64,000 nucleotides of DNA from contig NZ_SNWQ01000004.1 of the NCBI RefSeq assembly GCF_004361855.1, forward strand, positions 124,001 to 188,000, in the 5' to 3' direction. The DNA is from Kribbella caucasensis. Its GTDB lineage: Bacteria > Actinomycetota > Actinomycetes > Propionibacteriales > Kribbellaceae. The notes beneath the pieces are model-generated. The model worked only from the letters and a program-made list of their open reading frames with translations, did no database searches and was not told the DNA's origin. A program made the translations under genes and the position numbers. Shown here piece after piece: positions 36,833-45,983 of the stretch. Each line of letters begins with the position of its first letter. Position 1 is the stretch's first letter.

Positions 36833-38157
36833 GGCCCCCGGCCGCGACCACCGCCCGCGCTCCGGGTCAGGCGGCTGCCCAAGCCCCGAGCGCCCGTGCG
36901 GTCCCGCAGTCCACTTCAGTCGGCACGCCGATCGCCCGCGCCGCGACTGTTTCGCAGCGCCCCGCGGCACGGCCCGTCGCAGTACAGACGGCCGCTATCC
37001 CCCCGCACACGACCAGGTCGTATCTGGTGAACGAGCCGCCTGCGCCTGCACCCGCGGCGGACAAGGTGGAGATGCCGGAGCGAGCGATCCGGGTCGGCCA
37101 GATCGTCTGCTGGCAGTTCGCTTTGGTGGCCGTCGGTGCTGCTACGGCCGGCTCCCGGATGACCTTGATCCTGACGAGTGTGGCCGCGTTCTCCCTGGTT
37201 TTGTTGACCTCTGTACGGTTTCGCGGGCTGTGGCTGTACCGCTGGGTCGGCGTACTGCTGCTGTTCCTGGTACGACGCCGGCGCATCGACCTGTCCGGTG
37301 ACACCGCGCTCAACCTGGTCAGCGTCTTCTGCGGACGGACCAGCACGAGCTCGGTGACGGTCCGGGAGCAGCCGTACGGGATGCTCAGCCGTCCGCAGGG
37401 GGCCAGTGTCACCCTGCGAGTCGGTGCCGACGCGCAGTACGAACTCCTGCCCCGGTTGGCCTCCCTGGCCGACGCAGCGGATGAACAGCCGGTCGCCGTG
37501 TCCGTACAACTCGTCCTGCACACCGGCACGAAGCAGAACCAGCCGCCGCGTGCGTGGGTCGCCGTCGCAGCAGCCCGTACGCCGGAGATCGCGACGGACG
37601 AGCAGATCGGTCAGGTGCTGGCGAACACGGTCCGCCGACTGGTCCGCCGGTTCGACCGGGAGCAGGTCGAGTGCCTGCCACTGGACGAGTCCGACGCACT
37701 CGCGTCGATCGGTGCTCTCGCCCACGCGAATGCGGGCCGTGGGCAACTACGCGAGCGCTGGACCGGCTGGGCCTCCGGACCGGTACACCAGGTCTGCGTC
37801 CGGCTCACCGGCTTCGCATCCCTTCCCAATCCGGCCGCACAGGCGCTGGTCGACACCCTGCTCGGCACCGCGACCGGCACCGCTCAAACCCTCGCCGTCA
37901 CTGTCACCGCCCCGGCCGTGCTGGACAGCGGCAAGCTCCTGACCGGCGACCGGCCCTCAACCCAACCCTTCCAATTCGAACCCGCTCAGTACGACGCCGT
38001 ACTGCGGGTCGCCGCCGCTCACCCGGGCACGCTGGACGCGGCGATCGACATCCTCACCACGTTGGCTCGCTCGTTCGGAGTCGAGCCGGAACGCCTCGAT
38101 GGGCGGCACACGTCCGGTGTCGCCGCCACGTTACCTCTGGGGGTCCCATTCTCATGA
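36829..38157 (+). CDS. eccE: Type VII secretion protein EccE
   Basis: 442 residues: Ala/Pro/Thr-rich N-terminal extension (1-85), two membrane helices (about 88-108 and 112-130), then a cytoplasmic EccE-like domain (about 150-440). EccE sits at the rim of the ESX inner-membrane complex. The Pro/Ala-rich extension before the helices is longer than I would expect. The ATG overlaps the SARP stop (ATGA) and the stop overlaps the next ATG. The call rests on the two-helix layout plus a locus that otherwise lacks EccE. Confidence 0.82.
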   Translation: MRPPAATTARAPGQAAAQAPSARAVPQSTSVGTPIARAATVSQRPAARPVAVQTAAIPPHTTRSYLVNEPPAPAPAADKVEMPERAIRVGQIVCWQFALVAVGAATAGSRMTLILTSVAAFSLVLLTSVRFRGLWLYRWVGVLLLFLVRRRRIDLSGDTALNLVSVFCGRTSTSSVTVREQPYGMLSRPQGASVTLRVGADAQYELLPRLASLADAADEQPVAVSVQLVLHTGTKQNQPPRAWVAVAAARTPEIATDEQIGQVLANTVRRLVRRFDREQVECLPLDESDALASIGALAHANAGRGQLRERWTGWASGPVHQVCVRLTGFASLPNPAAQALVDTLLGTATGTAQTLAVTVTAPAVLDSGKLLTGDRPSTQPFQFEPAQYDAVLRVAAAHPGTLDAAIDILTTLARSFGVEPERLDGRHTSGVAATLPLGVPFS

Positions 38158-38801
38158 CCGTCACCGTTCTGCACCGCCCCACCGGCTTCCAGCACGTCCC
38201 GGCCCAGGACGGTATCGCCGCCCTGCTGGCCCAGGCACGCGACGAGGTCATTGCCATCAGCAACCTGACCCCGGCCGGCCCGGCCTTCGGTCCGCGCGAC
38301 GTCCGGCCCGGTCTGCGCTATCGGGCGATCTACCCCGACACGGCCCGCACCGCGCCGACCCTGTGCCGGCACCTCGGTGCGATGTCCGTCGCCGGGGTGG
38401 CCGTCCGGACGATGCCGCAGGTGCCGTTGAACGCCCTCATCATCGACGGATCGGTCGCGGTGCTGCCGGCCGACACGGCGAACGGGAGCGTCGCAGTACT
38501 GCGGCTGAACAGTGTGGTGGCCACTGCGCGCGAGCTGTTCGAACGAGTCTGGCCGGACGCCGTACCGCTGTCCGACAACGACCTCCCGGTCGACACGGAC
38601 CTGACTCATCGGGACCGGGAGATGCTCCGGTTGCTCGCACTCGGGGCTACCGACGAGGTCGCGGCCGCGCAACTGGGGATCTCGGTCCGGACCGTCCGGC
38701 GGATGGTCGCGCAGCTGATGGGCCGGCTCGGCGCCCGCAGCCGGTTCCAGGCCGGGGTGAAGGCGGCCGACCGCGGCTGGCTGCTGGACCGGGCCAGCTG
38801 A
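38154..38801 (+). CDS. LuxR-type helix-turn-helix regulator, T7SS operon
   Basis: 215 residues. The N-terminal part (about 20-140) resembles the effector part of TrmB-like/PLD-like regulators (GLRYRAIYPDTARTAPTL, ALIIDGSVAVLP). The C-terminus is a LuxR-type HTH (about 149-210, LTHRDREMLRLLALGATDEVAAAQLGISVRTVRR, cited in parts). No receiver domain. The ATG overlaps the eccE stop (ATGA), and its own stop overlaps the next ATG (TGATG). Probably a local transcription factor. Confidence 0.85.
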   Translation: MTVTVLHRPTGFQHVPAQDGIAALLAQARDEVIAISNLTPAGPAFGPRDVRPGLRYRAIYPDTARTAPTLCRHLGAMSVAGVAVRTMPQVPLNALIIDGSVAVLPADTANGSVAVLRLNSVVATARELFERVWPDAVPLSDNDLPVDTDLTHRDREMLRLLALGATDEVAAAQLGISVRTVRRMVAQLMGRLGARSRFQAGVKAADRGWLLDRAS

Positions 38802-40438
38802 TGCGCGTCCTGACCGTCGCCGCGGATCGCCCCGGCGCCTATCCGACCATCGGCTCCGCCCTGCTCGAGGCGCCCGACGGGGCCACGGTCGCGATAGCCG
38901 CCGGGGAGTACGCGGAGACGCTCGAGCTGACCGGCCGGTCGATCACCTTGCAGGCCGAGGCCGGCGCGACCGTCGTACTGGATGGCGATGGCGCCGACTG
39001 GCCGACGCTGCGGGCCGTCGACGGTGAGCTCACGCTGCGCGGACTCGACGTACGGGCGGGTGACAACCTGGCGATCTCGGTCGACCGGACCGTGCTGACC
39101 GTCGAGAAGTGCCGCGTCGGCAGCCGGACCCGGCCAGCGATCAGCGTGCACGCGAGTACGGCGTTCACCGTCGACGGGTGCACCGTGACGGGTGCGGAGA
39201 CCGGCATCGTGGTGGAGGGCGCGAGCGGGCGGATCCTGGACACCACCGTCACCGAGATCGCCGGCGACGGGATAGTCGTTGCCCTGGGCTCCGATCCGCT
39301 GATCCGCGGCTGCACGATCACGGCCTGCGGCGGGCGCGGGGTCTACGTCTACCAGTACAGCCGGCCGGAGCTGACCGACACCGAGATCGCGCGTACCGGG
39401 GCGGACGGCATCGGCGTCGCCCACGGCAGTACGCCGGTCGTCCGCCGGGTGAACGTGCACGATACCCGCGGATCCGCGATGTCCTTCGCCCCCGGCTGCG
39501 GTGGCCAGGTCGAGGGCTGCCGGACGGACAACACCGGACAGCCCGCGATCGCGATCGCCGACGGCGCCACGGTCGAGGTGATCGAGAAGGCTGCGGCCCG
39601 GCCCGCGGAATCCGGTGGTCCGCTGGAGGAACTGCTCGACGACCTCGACGGGATGGTCGGGCTGCCCGAGGTGAAGGCCGAGGTGCACGCGCTTGTCGAC
39701 GAGATCCAGGTGAACGAGTGGCGGCGATCGGCCGGGTTGACCGTCGGCGGCGTCAGCCATCACCTGATCTTCGCGGGCGCGCCCGGGACCGGGAAGACCA
39801 CAGTCGCGCGGGTTTACGGCAAGCTGCTGAAAGCGCTCGGGGTGCTGCCGCACGGCGGATTCACCGAGGTGTCGCGCCGGGACCTCGTCGGCCAGTACAT
39901 CGGGCACACCGCGGAGAAGACCAGCGCCGTGTTCGAGAAGTCGCTCGGCGGGGTGCTGTTCATCGACGAGGCGTACACGCTGTCCCGATCGGCCGGTACC
40001 GGCGGCGACTTCGGCCAGGAGGCGATCGACGCGCTGGTCAAACTGATGGAGGACCACCGCGACGAGATCGCCATCATCGTGGCCGGGTACACCGCCGAGA
40101 TGGACGACTTCCTGGCCGCCAACCCCGGGCTGGCGTCGCGGTTCTCCAAGACGATCGAGTTCGGGAACTACTCCGCCGAGGAACTGCTGCTGATCACCGA
40201 CCGGATGGTGGCCGGCGGGGACTACCTGCTCGACCCGGCCGCCGGCCCGCCGCTGACGGCGTACTTCGACCGGATCGCGCACGGCGCCAACTTCGGCAAC
40301 GCCCGGGAAGCCCGCCGCCTGGTCGAGGGCATGCGCAAAGCCCAGTCCCAGCGGCTTCGCTCACTCGGCCGGATGCCCACCACCGACGAACTGCGCTCCC
40401 TCCTCGCAGCCGACGTCCTCTCCGCGGCCGGTTCCTAG
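38801..40438 (+). CDS. Beta-helix/AAA+ fusion, EccA-like T7SS ATPase
   Basis: 545 residues. Residues about 20-260 form a right-handed parallel beta-helix (repeats such as ISVHASTAFTVDGCTVTGAE and GIVVEGASGRILDTTVTE). Residues about 275-545 are a CbbX/SpoVK-type AAA+ ATPase with Walker A GAPGTGKTT (Lys332) and Walker B VLFIDEA (Asp389, Glu390). Mycobacterial EccA has the same ATPase type but TPR repeats at its N-terminus, so the beta-helix replaces the TPR part. Last gene of the SARP-eccE operon. Probable cytosolic ATPase releasing substrates from chaperones; that role is by analogy. Confidence 0.87.
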   Translation: MRVLTVAADRPGAYPTIGSALLEAPDGATVAIAAGEYAETLELTGRSITLQAEAGATVVLDGDGADWPTLRAVDGELTLRGLDVRAGDNLAISVDRTVLTVEKCRVGSRTRPAISVHASTAFTVDGCTVTGAETGIVVEGASGRILDTTVTEIAGDGIVVALGSDPLIRGCTITACGGRGVYVYQYSRPELTDTEIARTGADGIGVAHGSTPVVRRVNVHDTRGSAMSFAPGCGGQVEGCRTDNTGQPAIAIADGATVEVIEKAAARPAESGGPLEELLDDLDGMVGLPEVKAEVHALVDEIQVNEWRRSAGLTVGGVSHHLIFAGAPGTGKTTVARVYGKLLKALGVLPHGGFTEVSRRDLVGQYIGHTAEKTSAVFEKSLGGVLFIDEAYTLSRSAGTGGDFGQEAIDALVKLMEDHRDEIAIIVAGYTAEMDDFLAANPGLASRFSKTIEFGNYSAEELLLITDRMVAGGDYLLDPAAGPPLTAYFDRIAHGANFGNAREARRLVEGMRKAQSQRLRSLGRMPTTDELRSLLAADVLSAAGS

Positions 40439-40482
40439 CAGGCCGGCTGGCAGGTTCGGGCAGGCAGATCCCGGGCGGGGCG

Positions 40483-40524
40483 AAACGCCGGTCGGGTTTG
40501 GCCCGGCCGGCGGTTCGGCGTTTT
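40483..40524 (+). terminator. Hairpin with T-run after the EccA-like gene
   Basis: AAACGCCG (40483-40490) pairs with CGGCGTTT (40516-40523), enclosing an inner GGTCGGG/CCCGGCC stem, and is followed by TTTTAG. It lies 45 bases after the last stop of the plus-strand operon. Confidence 0.65.
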
Positions 40525-40567
40525 AGTGCTTTGGTGCTGGCAAGTTCTGGCGGTACCGGCCAGCGGT

Positions 40568-40756
40568 TCAGCTCAGGACTTTCTCTTCCTTCGCCCGATG
40601 CTCCCGGCCGGCGGCCTGCCGCTCGACCGGTGGGTGCTCCACCGTGCGTGGTGAGGGGCAGACCGGTCCGCGGTGGATCGGGCCACCTCCCAGCCTCCTG
40701 CTCTTCCATTGTTTCTCTTCGTAGTCGTAGTAAGTATCGACGCCTCCGACTGTCAT
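40568..40756 (-). CDS. Small protein of unknown function (62 residues)
   Basis: Starts MTVGGVDTYYDYEEKQWKSR and continues as a Pro/Arg/His/Lys-rich tail ending EEKVLS; one Cys, no signal or membrane segment. A strong ribosome site (GGGAGGAC, spacing about 5) precedes the ATG at 40756, which supports a real gene. It lies 171 bases downstream of treZ on the same strand in an AT-richer gap (about 40840-40915) that could hold its promoter. I do not recognise a family. Confidence 0.5.
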   Translation of the reverse strand: MTVGGVDTYYDYEEKQWKSRRLGGGPIHRGPVCPSPRTVEHPPVERQAAGREHRAKEEKVLS

Positions 40757-40927
40757 AGCTGTCCTCCCGTCGCCACCTGCTAACGCTCCTGCTGGCTGGG
40801 ATCCACAATCAGTCACCGGAGCCCGCGAAACAAGCAAATCTTGAATCATCCACCGACAAACGGACTCAGACGTCAGATTTCGTTGATTTATCCAGCTTTT
40901 TGGGGGTTCAGCGTGGTCCCGGCGACC

Positions 40928-42655
40928 TCAGACCGCATAGATCGCGACTCCGTGCCCGGCCAATCGCGCGCCCTCGGCAACTATTTCTGCGTCACCGTAA
41001 GCGATCACCCTGTCCTGCGGGGCCTGGTCGAGCGGCACCACATCGGTCGCGTCGGACAGATTGACAACGATGCGCAAGGCTCCCCGCGCAACCACCAGCC
41101 AGGACCCGTCCACGTCGTACGTCAGGTCGACCGAACCCAGCCGATCGTCGCGAAGCTCGTCGGTCCGGGCCCGCAGCGCGAGCAGATCGCGGTACCAACT
41201 GAGCAGCTCCCGATGTGGCGAACGGTCCACCTCGGCCCAGTCGAGCACCGAACTACGCCAGGTCTCCGGGTCCTGCGGATCCGGGATCTCGCCCGCGTCC
41301 CACCCGTACGCCGCGAACTCCCGCCGCCGGCCGGTTCGGACCGCCTCGGCAAGTTCGGGCTCCTCGTGGTCGGTGAAGTACCGCCAGGGTGTCGAGGCTC
41401 CCCACTCCTCACCCATGAACAACATCGGCGTGTACGGCGACGTGATCACCAGAGCAGCCCCGATCGCGAGCTGCCCAGGGGTCAGCGCGGGCCGGTCCCC
41501 GAGTGCGCGGTTACCCACTTGATCGTGGTTCGAGGTGTACGCGAGGAACTCCGAGCCCCGGTGCCGTACGGGATCCACCGGCCGGCCCCACTCCTTGCCC
41601 CGGAAGGTCGAGTAGGACCCGTCGTGCAGGAACACCTGGGTCAGCGTCTTCGCGAACACGCCGGGCTGCGCGAAGTCCTCGTAGTACCCGGCTCGCTCTC
41701 CGGTGAGCAGCGTGTGCAGTGCGTGGTGGAAGTCGTCGCTCCACTGCGCGGTCATCCCCAGCCCGCCCTCGGCCACGGGCTCGACCATGCGCGGGTCGTT
41801 CAGATCGGATTCCGCCACCAACCCGAGCGGCCGCCCGAGCTCGGCCGACAGCGCCGCCGTCTCCACCGACAGTTGTGCAAGTAGGTGCTGCGGGCTGTCG
41901 TCGACCAGGGCGTGTACGGCGTCCAGCCGCAGCGCGTCCACGTGGAAGTCCCGGAACCAGCGCAGTGCGTTGTCGCAAATGAACCGGCGGACCTCCACCG
42001 ACCCCTCGTCGTCCAGGTTGACCGCCGGACCCCACGGAGTCGTGTGCTTACCGGTGAAGTACGGCCCGAAGGCATCCAGGTAGTTCCCGGACGGCCCGAG
42101 GTGGTTGTAAACCACGTCCAGACACACGGCCAGACCGACCCCGTGACACTGGTCGACGAACCGCTGCAACGCCTCCGGCCCGCCGTACGGCTCGTGTACG
42201 GCGTACAGGTCCACCCCGTCGTACCCCCAGCCGTGCCGCCCCGGGAACGCCGCGACCGGCATCAACGACACCACCTGCACCCCGAGCGCCACCAGGTAGT
42301 CCAGATGCCCAGCGGCCGCCTCCAACGTCCCCTCCGCCGTGAACGTCCCCACATGTAGCTCGTAAAACACCGCCCCCCGCACATCCCGCCCGCCCCACCC
42401 ACCGTCACTCCACCCAAACCGGGACGCATCAAACACCCTGCTGACCCCATGAACCCCAACCGGCTGCCACCCACTCCGCGGATCAGGCATCGCCTCCCCG
42501 CCATCCACCGAAAACCCGTACTCCGTCCCGTGCCCCGCCTCCGCCACCTCCAGCCGCCACCAGCCCCCATCACCCCGCTGCATCGGCCGGCTCCCATCGG
42601 CCAGTACCAACGACACAGCCCCAGCCCTCGGCCCCCAGACACAAAACGTGTGCAT
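40928..42655 (-). CDS. treZ: Malto-oligosyltrehalose trehalohydrolase
   Basis: 575 residues, GH13. Releases trehalose from maltooligosyl-trehalose made by TreY. N-terminal beta-sandwich (1-90), then the (beta/alpha)8 barrel with LDVVYNHLGPSGNY, nucleophile Asp in DALRLDAVHAL, acid/base Glu in GLVAESDLND and third Asp in TSNHDQVGN. Length is typical. Start ATG 42655 lies 60 bases from the divergent DUF427 gene, the likely promoter site. It is separated from treY by the inverted DUF427 gene instead of forming one operon. Confidence 0.93.
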   Translation of the reverse strand: MHTFCVWGPRAGAVSLVLADGSRPMQRGDGGWWRLEVAEAGHGTEYGFSVDGGEAMPDPRSGWQPVGVHGVSRVFDASRFGWSDGGWGGRDVRGAVFYELHVGTFTAEGTLEAAAGHLDYLVALGVQVVSLMPVAAFPGRHGWGYDGVDLYAVHEPYGGPEALQRFVDQCHGVGLAVCLDVVYNHLGPSGNYLDAFGPYFTGKHTTPWGPAVNLDDEGSVEVRRFICDNALRWFRDFHVDALRLDAVHALVDDSPQHLLAQLSVETAALSAELGRPLGLVAESDLNDPRMVEPVAEGGLGMTAQWSDDFHHALHTLLTGERAGYYEDFAQPGVFAKTLTQVFLHDGSYSTFRGKEWGRPVDPVRHRGSEFLAYTSNHDQVGNRALGDRPALTPGQLAIGAALVITSPYTPMLFMGEEWGASTPWRYFTDHEEPELAEAVRTGRRREFAAYGWDAGEIPDPQDPETWRSSVLDWAEVDRSPHRELLSWYRDLLALRARTDELRDDRLGSVDLTYDVDGSWLVVARGALRIVVNLSDATDVVPLDQAPQDRVIAYGDAEIVAEGARLAGHGVAIYAV

Positions 42656-42715
42656 GGCTTCAGCTAACCATCAGCGCTCTATCGTCTTGGCGATCACGCT
42701 CCTACGCTGGGCAGC

Positions 42716-43540
42716 GTGAGCACCAAGATGCAGGAATGGATGTTCGAAAGCTTCCCGCTGCTGCGGTATGAGCCGACCGAGATGCGGATCAGGGTGAGCG
42801 ACGGAGAGCTCCAGATCGCGGACACCACCCGGGCGATGCTCGTCTGGGAGCCGCGCCGCATCGTGCCGTCGTACGCCGTACCGGTGGCTGATCTCCGCGG
42901 CGAACTTGCGGCCTCGACCCTGCCGTCGATCCCCGCGCCGGACCGGATCCTCGATCCTGGGACACCCTTCGTCGCCCACTCCTGCGCCGGCGACCCGGTC
43001 GACCTGCTGATCGGTGACACCCGGTTTCCCGGAGTGGGGTTCCGGCCTCAGGACCCCGACCTGGCCGACTACGTGGTACTCGATTTCTGGGCGTTCGACG
43101 GATGGTTCGGGGAGGACGAGCGGCTGATGGCGCATCCGCGCGACCCCTATCACCGGGTCGATGTCCGGCAGAGCTCGCGGACGGTCCGGCTCGAGCTGGA
43201 CGATGTGGTGATTGCGGAGAGCACCCACCCGGTCCTGGTCTTCGAAACCAGCCTGCCGACGCGGTTCTACCTGCCGCCGCAGGACGTGCTCGTCGAGTTG
43301 ACGCCGACCGAGCGCAGGACAGCGTGTGCCTACAAGGGCCAGGCCTCCTACTTCTCGGTGGCCGGGTACACCGATCTGGCGTGGAGCTACGCCGAGCCCC
43401 TCGACGGAGCCACGCAGCTCGCGGGGCTGGTCGCCTTCCTCGACGACAAGCTGGACGTGTTCATCGACGGCCGCCGCCGCGAGCAGGCGCCCTCGCCAGC
43501 CGCCGAACTGTTCCGCGACCGATTCGGCATTAAGCAGTGA
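42716..43540 (+). CDS. DUF427 domain protein (two copies)
   Basis: 274 residues holding two DUF427 units: about 20-130 (RVSDGELQIADTTRAMLVWE, PSYAVPVADL) and about 145-250 (LELDDVVIAESTHPVLVFET, RFYLPPQDVL, CAYKGQASYFSV). DUF427 is a small beta-fold of unknown function. GTG start. It lies on the opposite strand between treY and treZ; its stop is four bases from the treY stop, so the two converge with no terminator space. No link to trehalose metabolism is evident. Confidence 0.88.
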   Translation: MSTKMQEWMFESFPLLRYEPTEMRIRVSDGELQIADTTRAMLVWEPRRIVPSYAVPVADLRGELAASTLPSIPAPDRILDPGTPFVAHSCAGDPVDLLIGDTRFPGVGFRPQDPDLADYVVLDFWAFDGWFGEDERLMAHPRDPYHRVDVRQSSRTVRLELDDVVIAESTHPVLVFETSLPTRFYLPPQDVLVELTPTERRTACAYKGQASYFSVAGYTDLAWSYAEPLDGATQLAGLVAFLDDKLDVFIDGRRREQAPSPAAELFRDRFGIKQ

Positions 43541-43544
43541 GGTC

Positions 43545-45983
43545 TCAGCTCCTGGCGAGGAGGGCCACGGGGTAGTCGGACAGTAGGTCGTCGATCCGGA
43601 CCGCTCCGCTGCCCACTGAGCGCCCCGTCAACACGTTCTGCCAGGAGCCGTCGGGGAGGACGACCGTGGACGAGCTCCAGCCGCCCAGGCGGTGGAGGGC
43701 TACCGGTAGGCGGGTTGCCAGGGTGATAACGGCGTCGCCGCGGGCGAAGGCGACCGCGTGGCCGTTGGAGGTGGGGAGCGGGGTGTAGCTGCCGTGGAAG
43801 GCGTCCGGGTTCGAGCGTCGCAAGCGCAGGGCTCGCGAGGTCACCAGGAGCTTCTCGTCGGCCAGGTTCGCGGGCTTGGCGCCGTCGTCCAGCCGGGCCA
43901 GCCGGTCGATCCGTTGTCGGTAGTCCACCGGTCGGCGGTTGTCCGGGTCCACCAGAGACAGGTCGACGAGTTCCGTGCCCTGGTACACGTCCGGGACGCC
44001 CGGCATCGTCAGCTGGATCAGCTTCTGCCCGAGCGTCGCAGCCCGGACGAATTCCTTCTGCCCGTCGGCGAACCGGCGTACCGAGGTCAGCACGTCGGTG
44101 TCGGACAGCACCGCGGACGCGAAGGCGCTAACGGCTTCCTCGTACTCCGAATCCGGTGACGTCCAACTGGTGTGCCGCTTGGCCTCGCGGATCGCCTTGA
44201 GAAGATAGGTCTGCAGGCGTTCTTCGGCGAGCGGCCCGTCGTTCCACGTGCCCAGCAACGTCTGCCAGACCAGGTACTCCGTACTCCCGTCGACCAGCGG
44301 CCCGCGGTACTCCTCGGTGGCCACGCGCCACCCACGAACGGCCTCCACCCACGCGGCGGGCTGCTCCGACAGTACGGCGAGCCGGGCGCGCACGTCCTCG
44401 GAGCGTTTGGTGTCGTGCGTGGACAACGTGGTCATCGTGCGCGGCCAGTCCTCGTTCAGCCGGGCCGCGAACGCGTGGAACTCCTCCGGCGACACCCCGA
44501 AGTGCTCCGGATCGCCGCCGACCTCGTTCAGCGAGGACAACCGGAACCACCGGTAGAACGCGGTGTCCTCGACGCCCTTCGCCATCACCGGTCCGCACGT
44601 CTGCTGGAACCGCACGATCAACTCGTGCCGCGCGTGCTCGTCGATCCGGCTCGCCGTCCCCGCCTCCCGGCCGAGCAGGAGGTCGCGGACCAGGTCGAGC
44701 GTGTCCTGCTGTTCCTCGTCCAGATTGCGCCGGGCCAGTTCGGCGGCGTGCTCCAGCACCCGGACCGCTTCGTCAGGCGCCGGCTCACCCGGTACGACGT
44801 ACGCGCGGTACCGGTCGAAGTTCACCAGCAGCTCGACCACGACCTCGTGGAACGCGCGCCGGGTGTGGTCGCGCAGCCGGACGTCGTCCTGGCAGATCCG
44901 GGCGAGCAGCTCGACGAGCCGGTGGACCTCGGCGTACTGACCGTGCTGCACGACCTCGCGCTTGGCCTGCTCCACGACCGGCGCGAAGTCGGCCGGCTCC
45001 CCGGTCAGTTCGGCGTGGTACGCCGCGAGCGGTGCGGCCCCGGCAGGGTCGACGAACAATCCACCGACCCGCAGCAGGACGTCGTACCCGGTCGTGCCGG
45101 CGCAGGGCCAGTCGCGGGGCAGTTCCTCGTCGCCCTCGAGGATCTTCTCCACCACGACCCACGCGCCACCGGTCCGCTCGGCCAGGCGGCGCAGGTATCC
45201 CCTCGGATCGGCCAGGCCGTCGGGGTGGTCAATGCGGAAGCCGTGGATCTTGCCCTCACGCAACAGACCAAGCAGCAGTTCGTGGGTGGCCTCGAAGACC
45301 TCCTGCGTCTCCACCCGGACCGCGGCGAGGGTGTCGACGTCGAAGAAGCGGCGGTAGTTCAGCTCCTCGTCCGCGACCCGCCAATGCGCCAGCCGGTACC
45401 ACTGCTCGGTGACCAGCTCCGCCACCGGCAAGTTCTCAGTCCCGGGCCGCAGCGGGTACTCGTGCTCGTAGTACCGCAGTACAGGCTCGTCGCCGGCAGT
45501 GTCGACGGACAGCTCACCGGCCGCCAGTACCTTGCCGATCCGCTGGCCGAGGACCGCCATCAGCAACGGCTGGTCCCCCGATCCCCAGTCGACGTCGAAC
45601 CACTCCGCATAAGGCGAGCCCGGGCCGTCACGCAGTACGGACCAAAGGGCCTTGTTGAGCCGCTCCGGTGTCGGCACGGAGACGTGGTTCGGTACTACGT
45701 CAGCGATCGCGCCCATCCGGTGGTCCGCAAGCCGTGCGGTCAGCCGGTCGAACGCCGCCTGCCCACCGGCCGGCTCGGACAACCTGCTGTGGTCGACCAC
45801 GTCGTACCCATGGGTGGAACCGGGCGCTGCCTGCAGGATCGGCGACAGGTAGACATGCGAGACGCCGAGACTGTGCAGGTACGGCACGATCTCGGCGGCC
45901 GCGTCGAACCCGAAGGCAGGATTCACCTGCAGCCGGTACGTCGACTGCGGGATCCAACTGGTGCGGTGGGACGGAATCGTCAT
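43545..45983 (-). CDS. treY: Malto-oligosyltrehalose synthase
   Basis: 812 residues, GH13. Converts the reducing-end glucose of maltodextrins to an alpha-1,1 linkage. Motifs: STYRLQVNPAFGFDAAAEIV at the start, IADVVPNHVSVP, GKIHGFRIDHPDGLADP (nucleophile Asp), VVVEKILEGDEELP (acid/base Glu) and STHDTKRSEDVRARL. The ATG at 45983 overlaps the glgX stop (ATGA), fixing the start and coupling the genes. Confidence 0.95.
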   Translation of the reverse strand: MTIPSHRTSWIPQSTYRLQVNPAFGFDAAAEIVPYLHSLGVSHVYLSPILQAAPGSTHGYDVVDHSRLSEPAGGQAAFDRLTARLADHRMGAIADVVPNHVSVPTPERLNKALWSVLRDGPGSPYAEWFDVDWGSGDQPLLMAVLGQRIGKVLAAGELSVDTAGDEPVLRYYEHEYPLRPGTENLPVAELVTEQWYRLAHWRVADEELNYRRFFDVDTLAAVRVETQEVFEATHELLLGLLREGKIHGFRIDHPDGLADPRGYLRRLAERTGGAWVVVEKILEGDEELPRDWPCAGTTGYDVLLRVGGLFVDPAGAAPLAAYHAELTGEPADFAPVVEQAKREVVQHGQYAEVHRLVELLARICQDDVRLRDHTRRAFHEVVVELLVNFDRYRAYVVPGEPAPDEAVRVLEHAAELARRNLDEEQQDTLDLVRDLLLGREAGTASRIDEHARHELIVRFQQTCGPVMAKGVEDTAFYRWFRLSSLNEVGGDPEHFGVSPEEFHAFAARLNEDWPRTMTTLSTHDTKRSEDVRARLAVLSEQPAAWVEAVRGWRVATEEYRGPLVDGSTEYLVWQTLLGTWNDGPLAEERLQTYLLKAIREAKRHTSWTSPDSEYEEAVSAFASAVLSDTDVLTSVRRFADGQKEFVRAATLGQKLIQLTMPGVPDVYQGTELVDLSLVDPDNRRPVDYRQRIDRLARLDDGAKPANLADEKLLVTSRALRLRRSNPDAFHGSYTPLPTSNGHAVAFARGDAVITLATRLPVALHRLGGWSSSTVVLPDGSWQNVLTGRSVGSGAVRIDDLLSDYPVALLARS

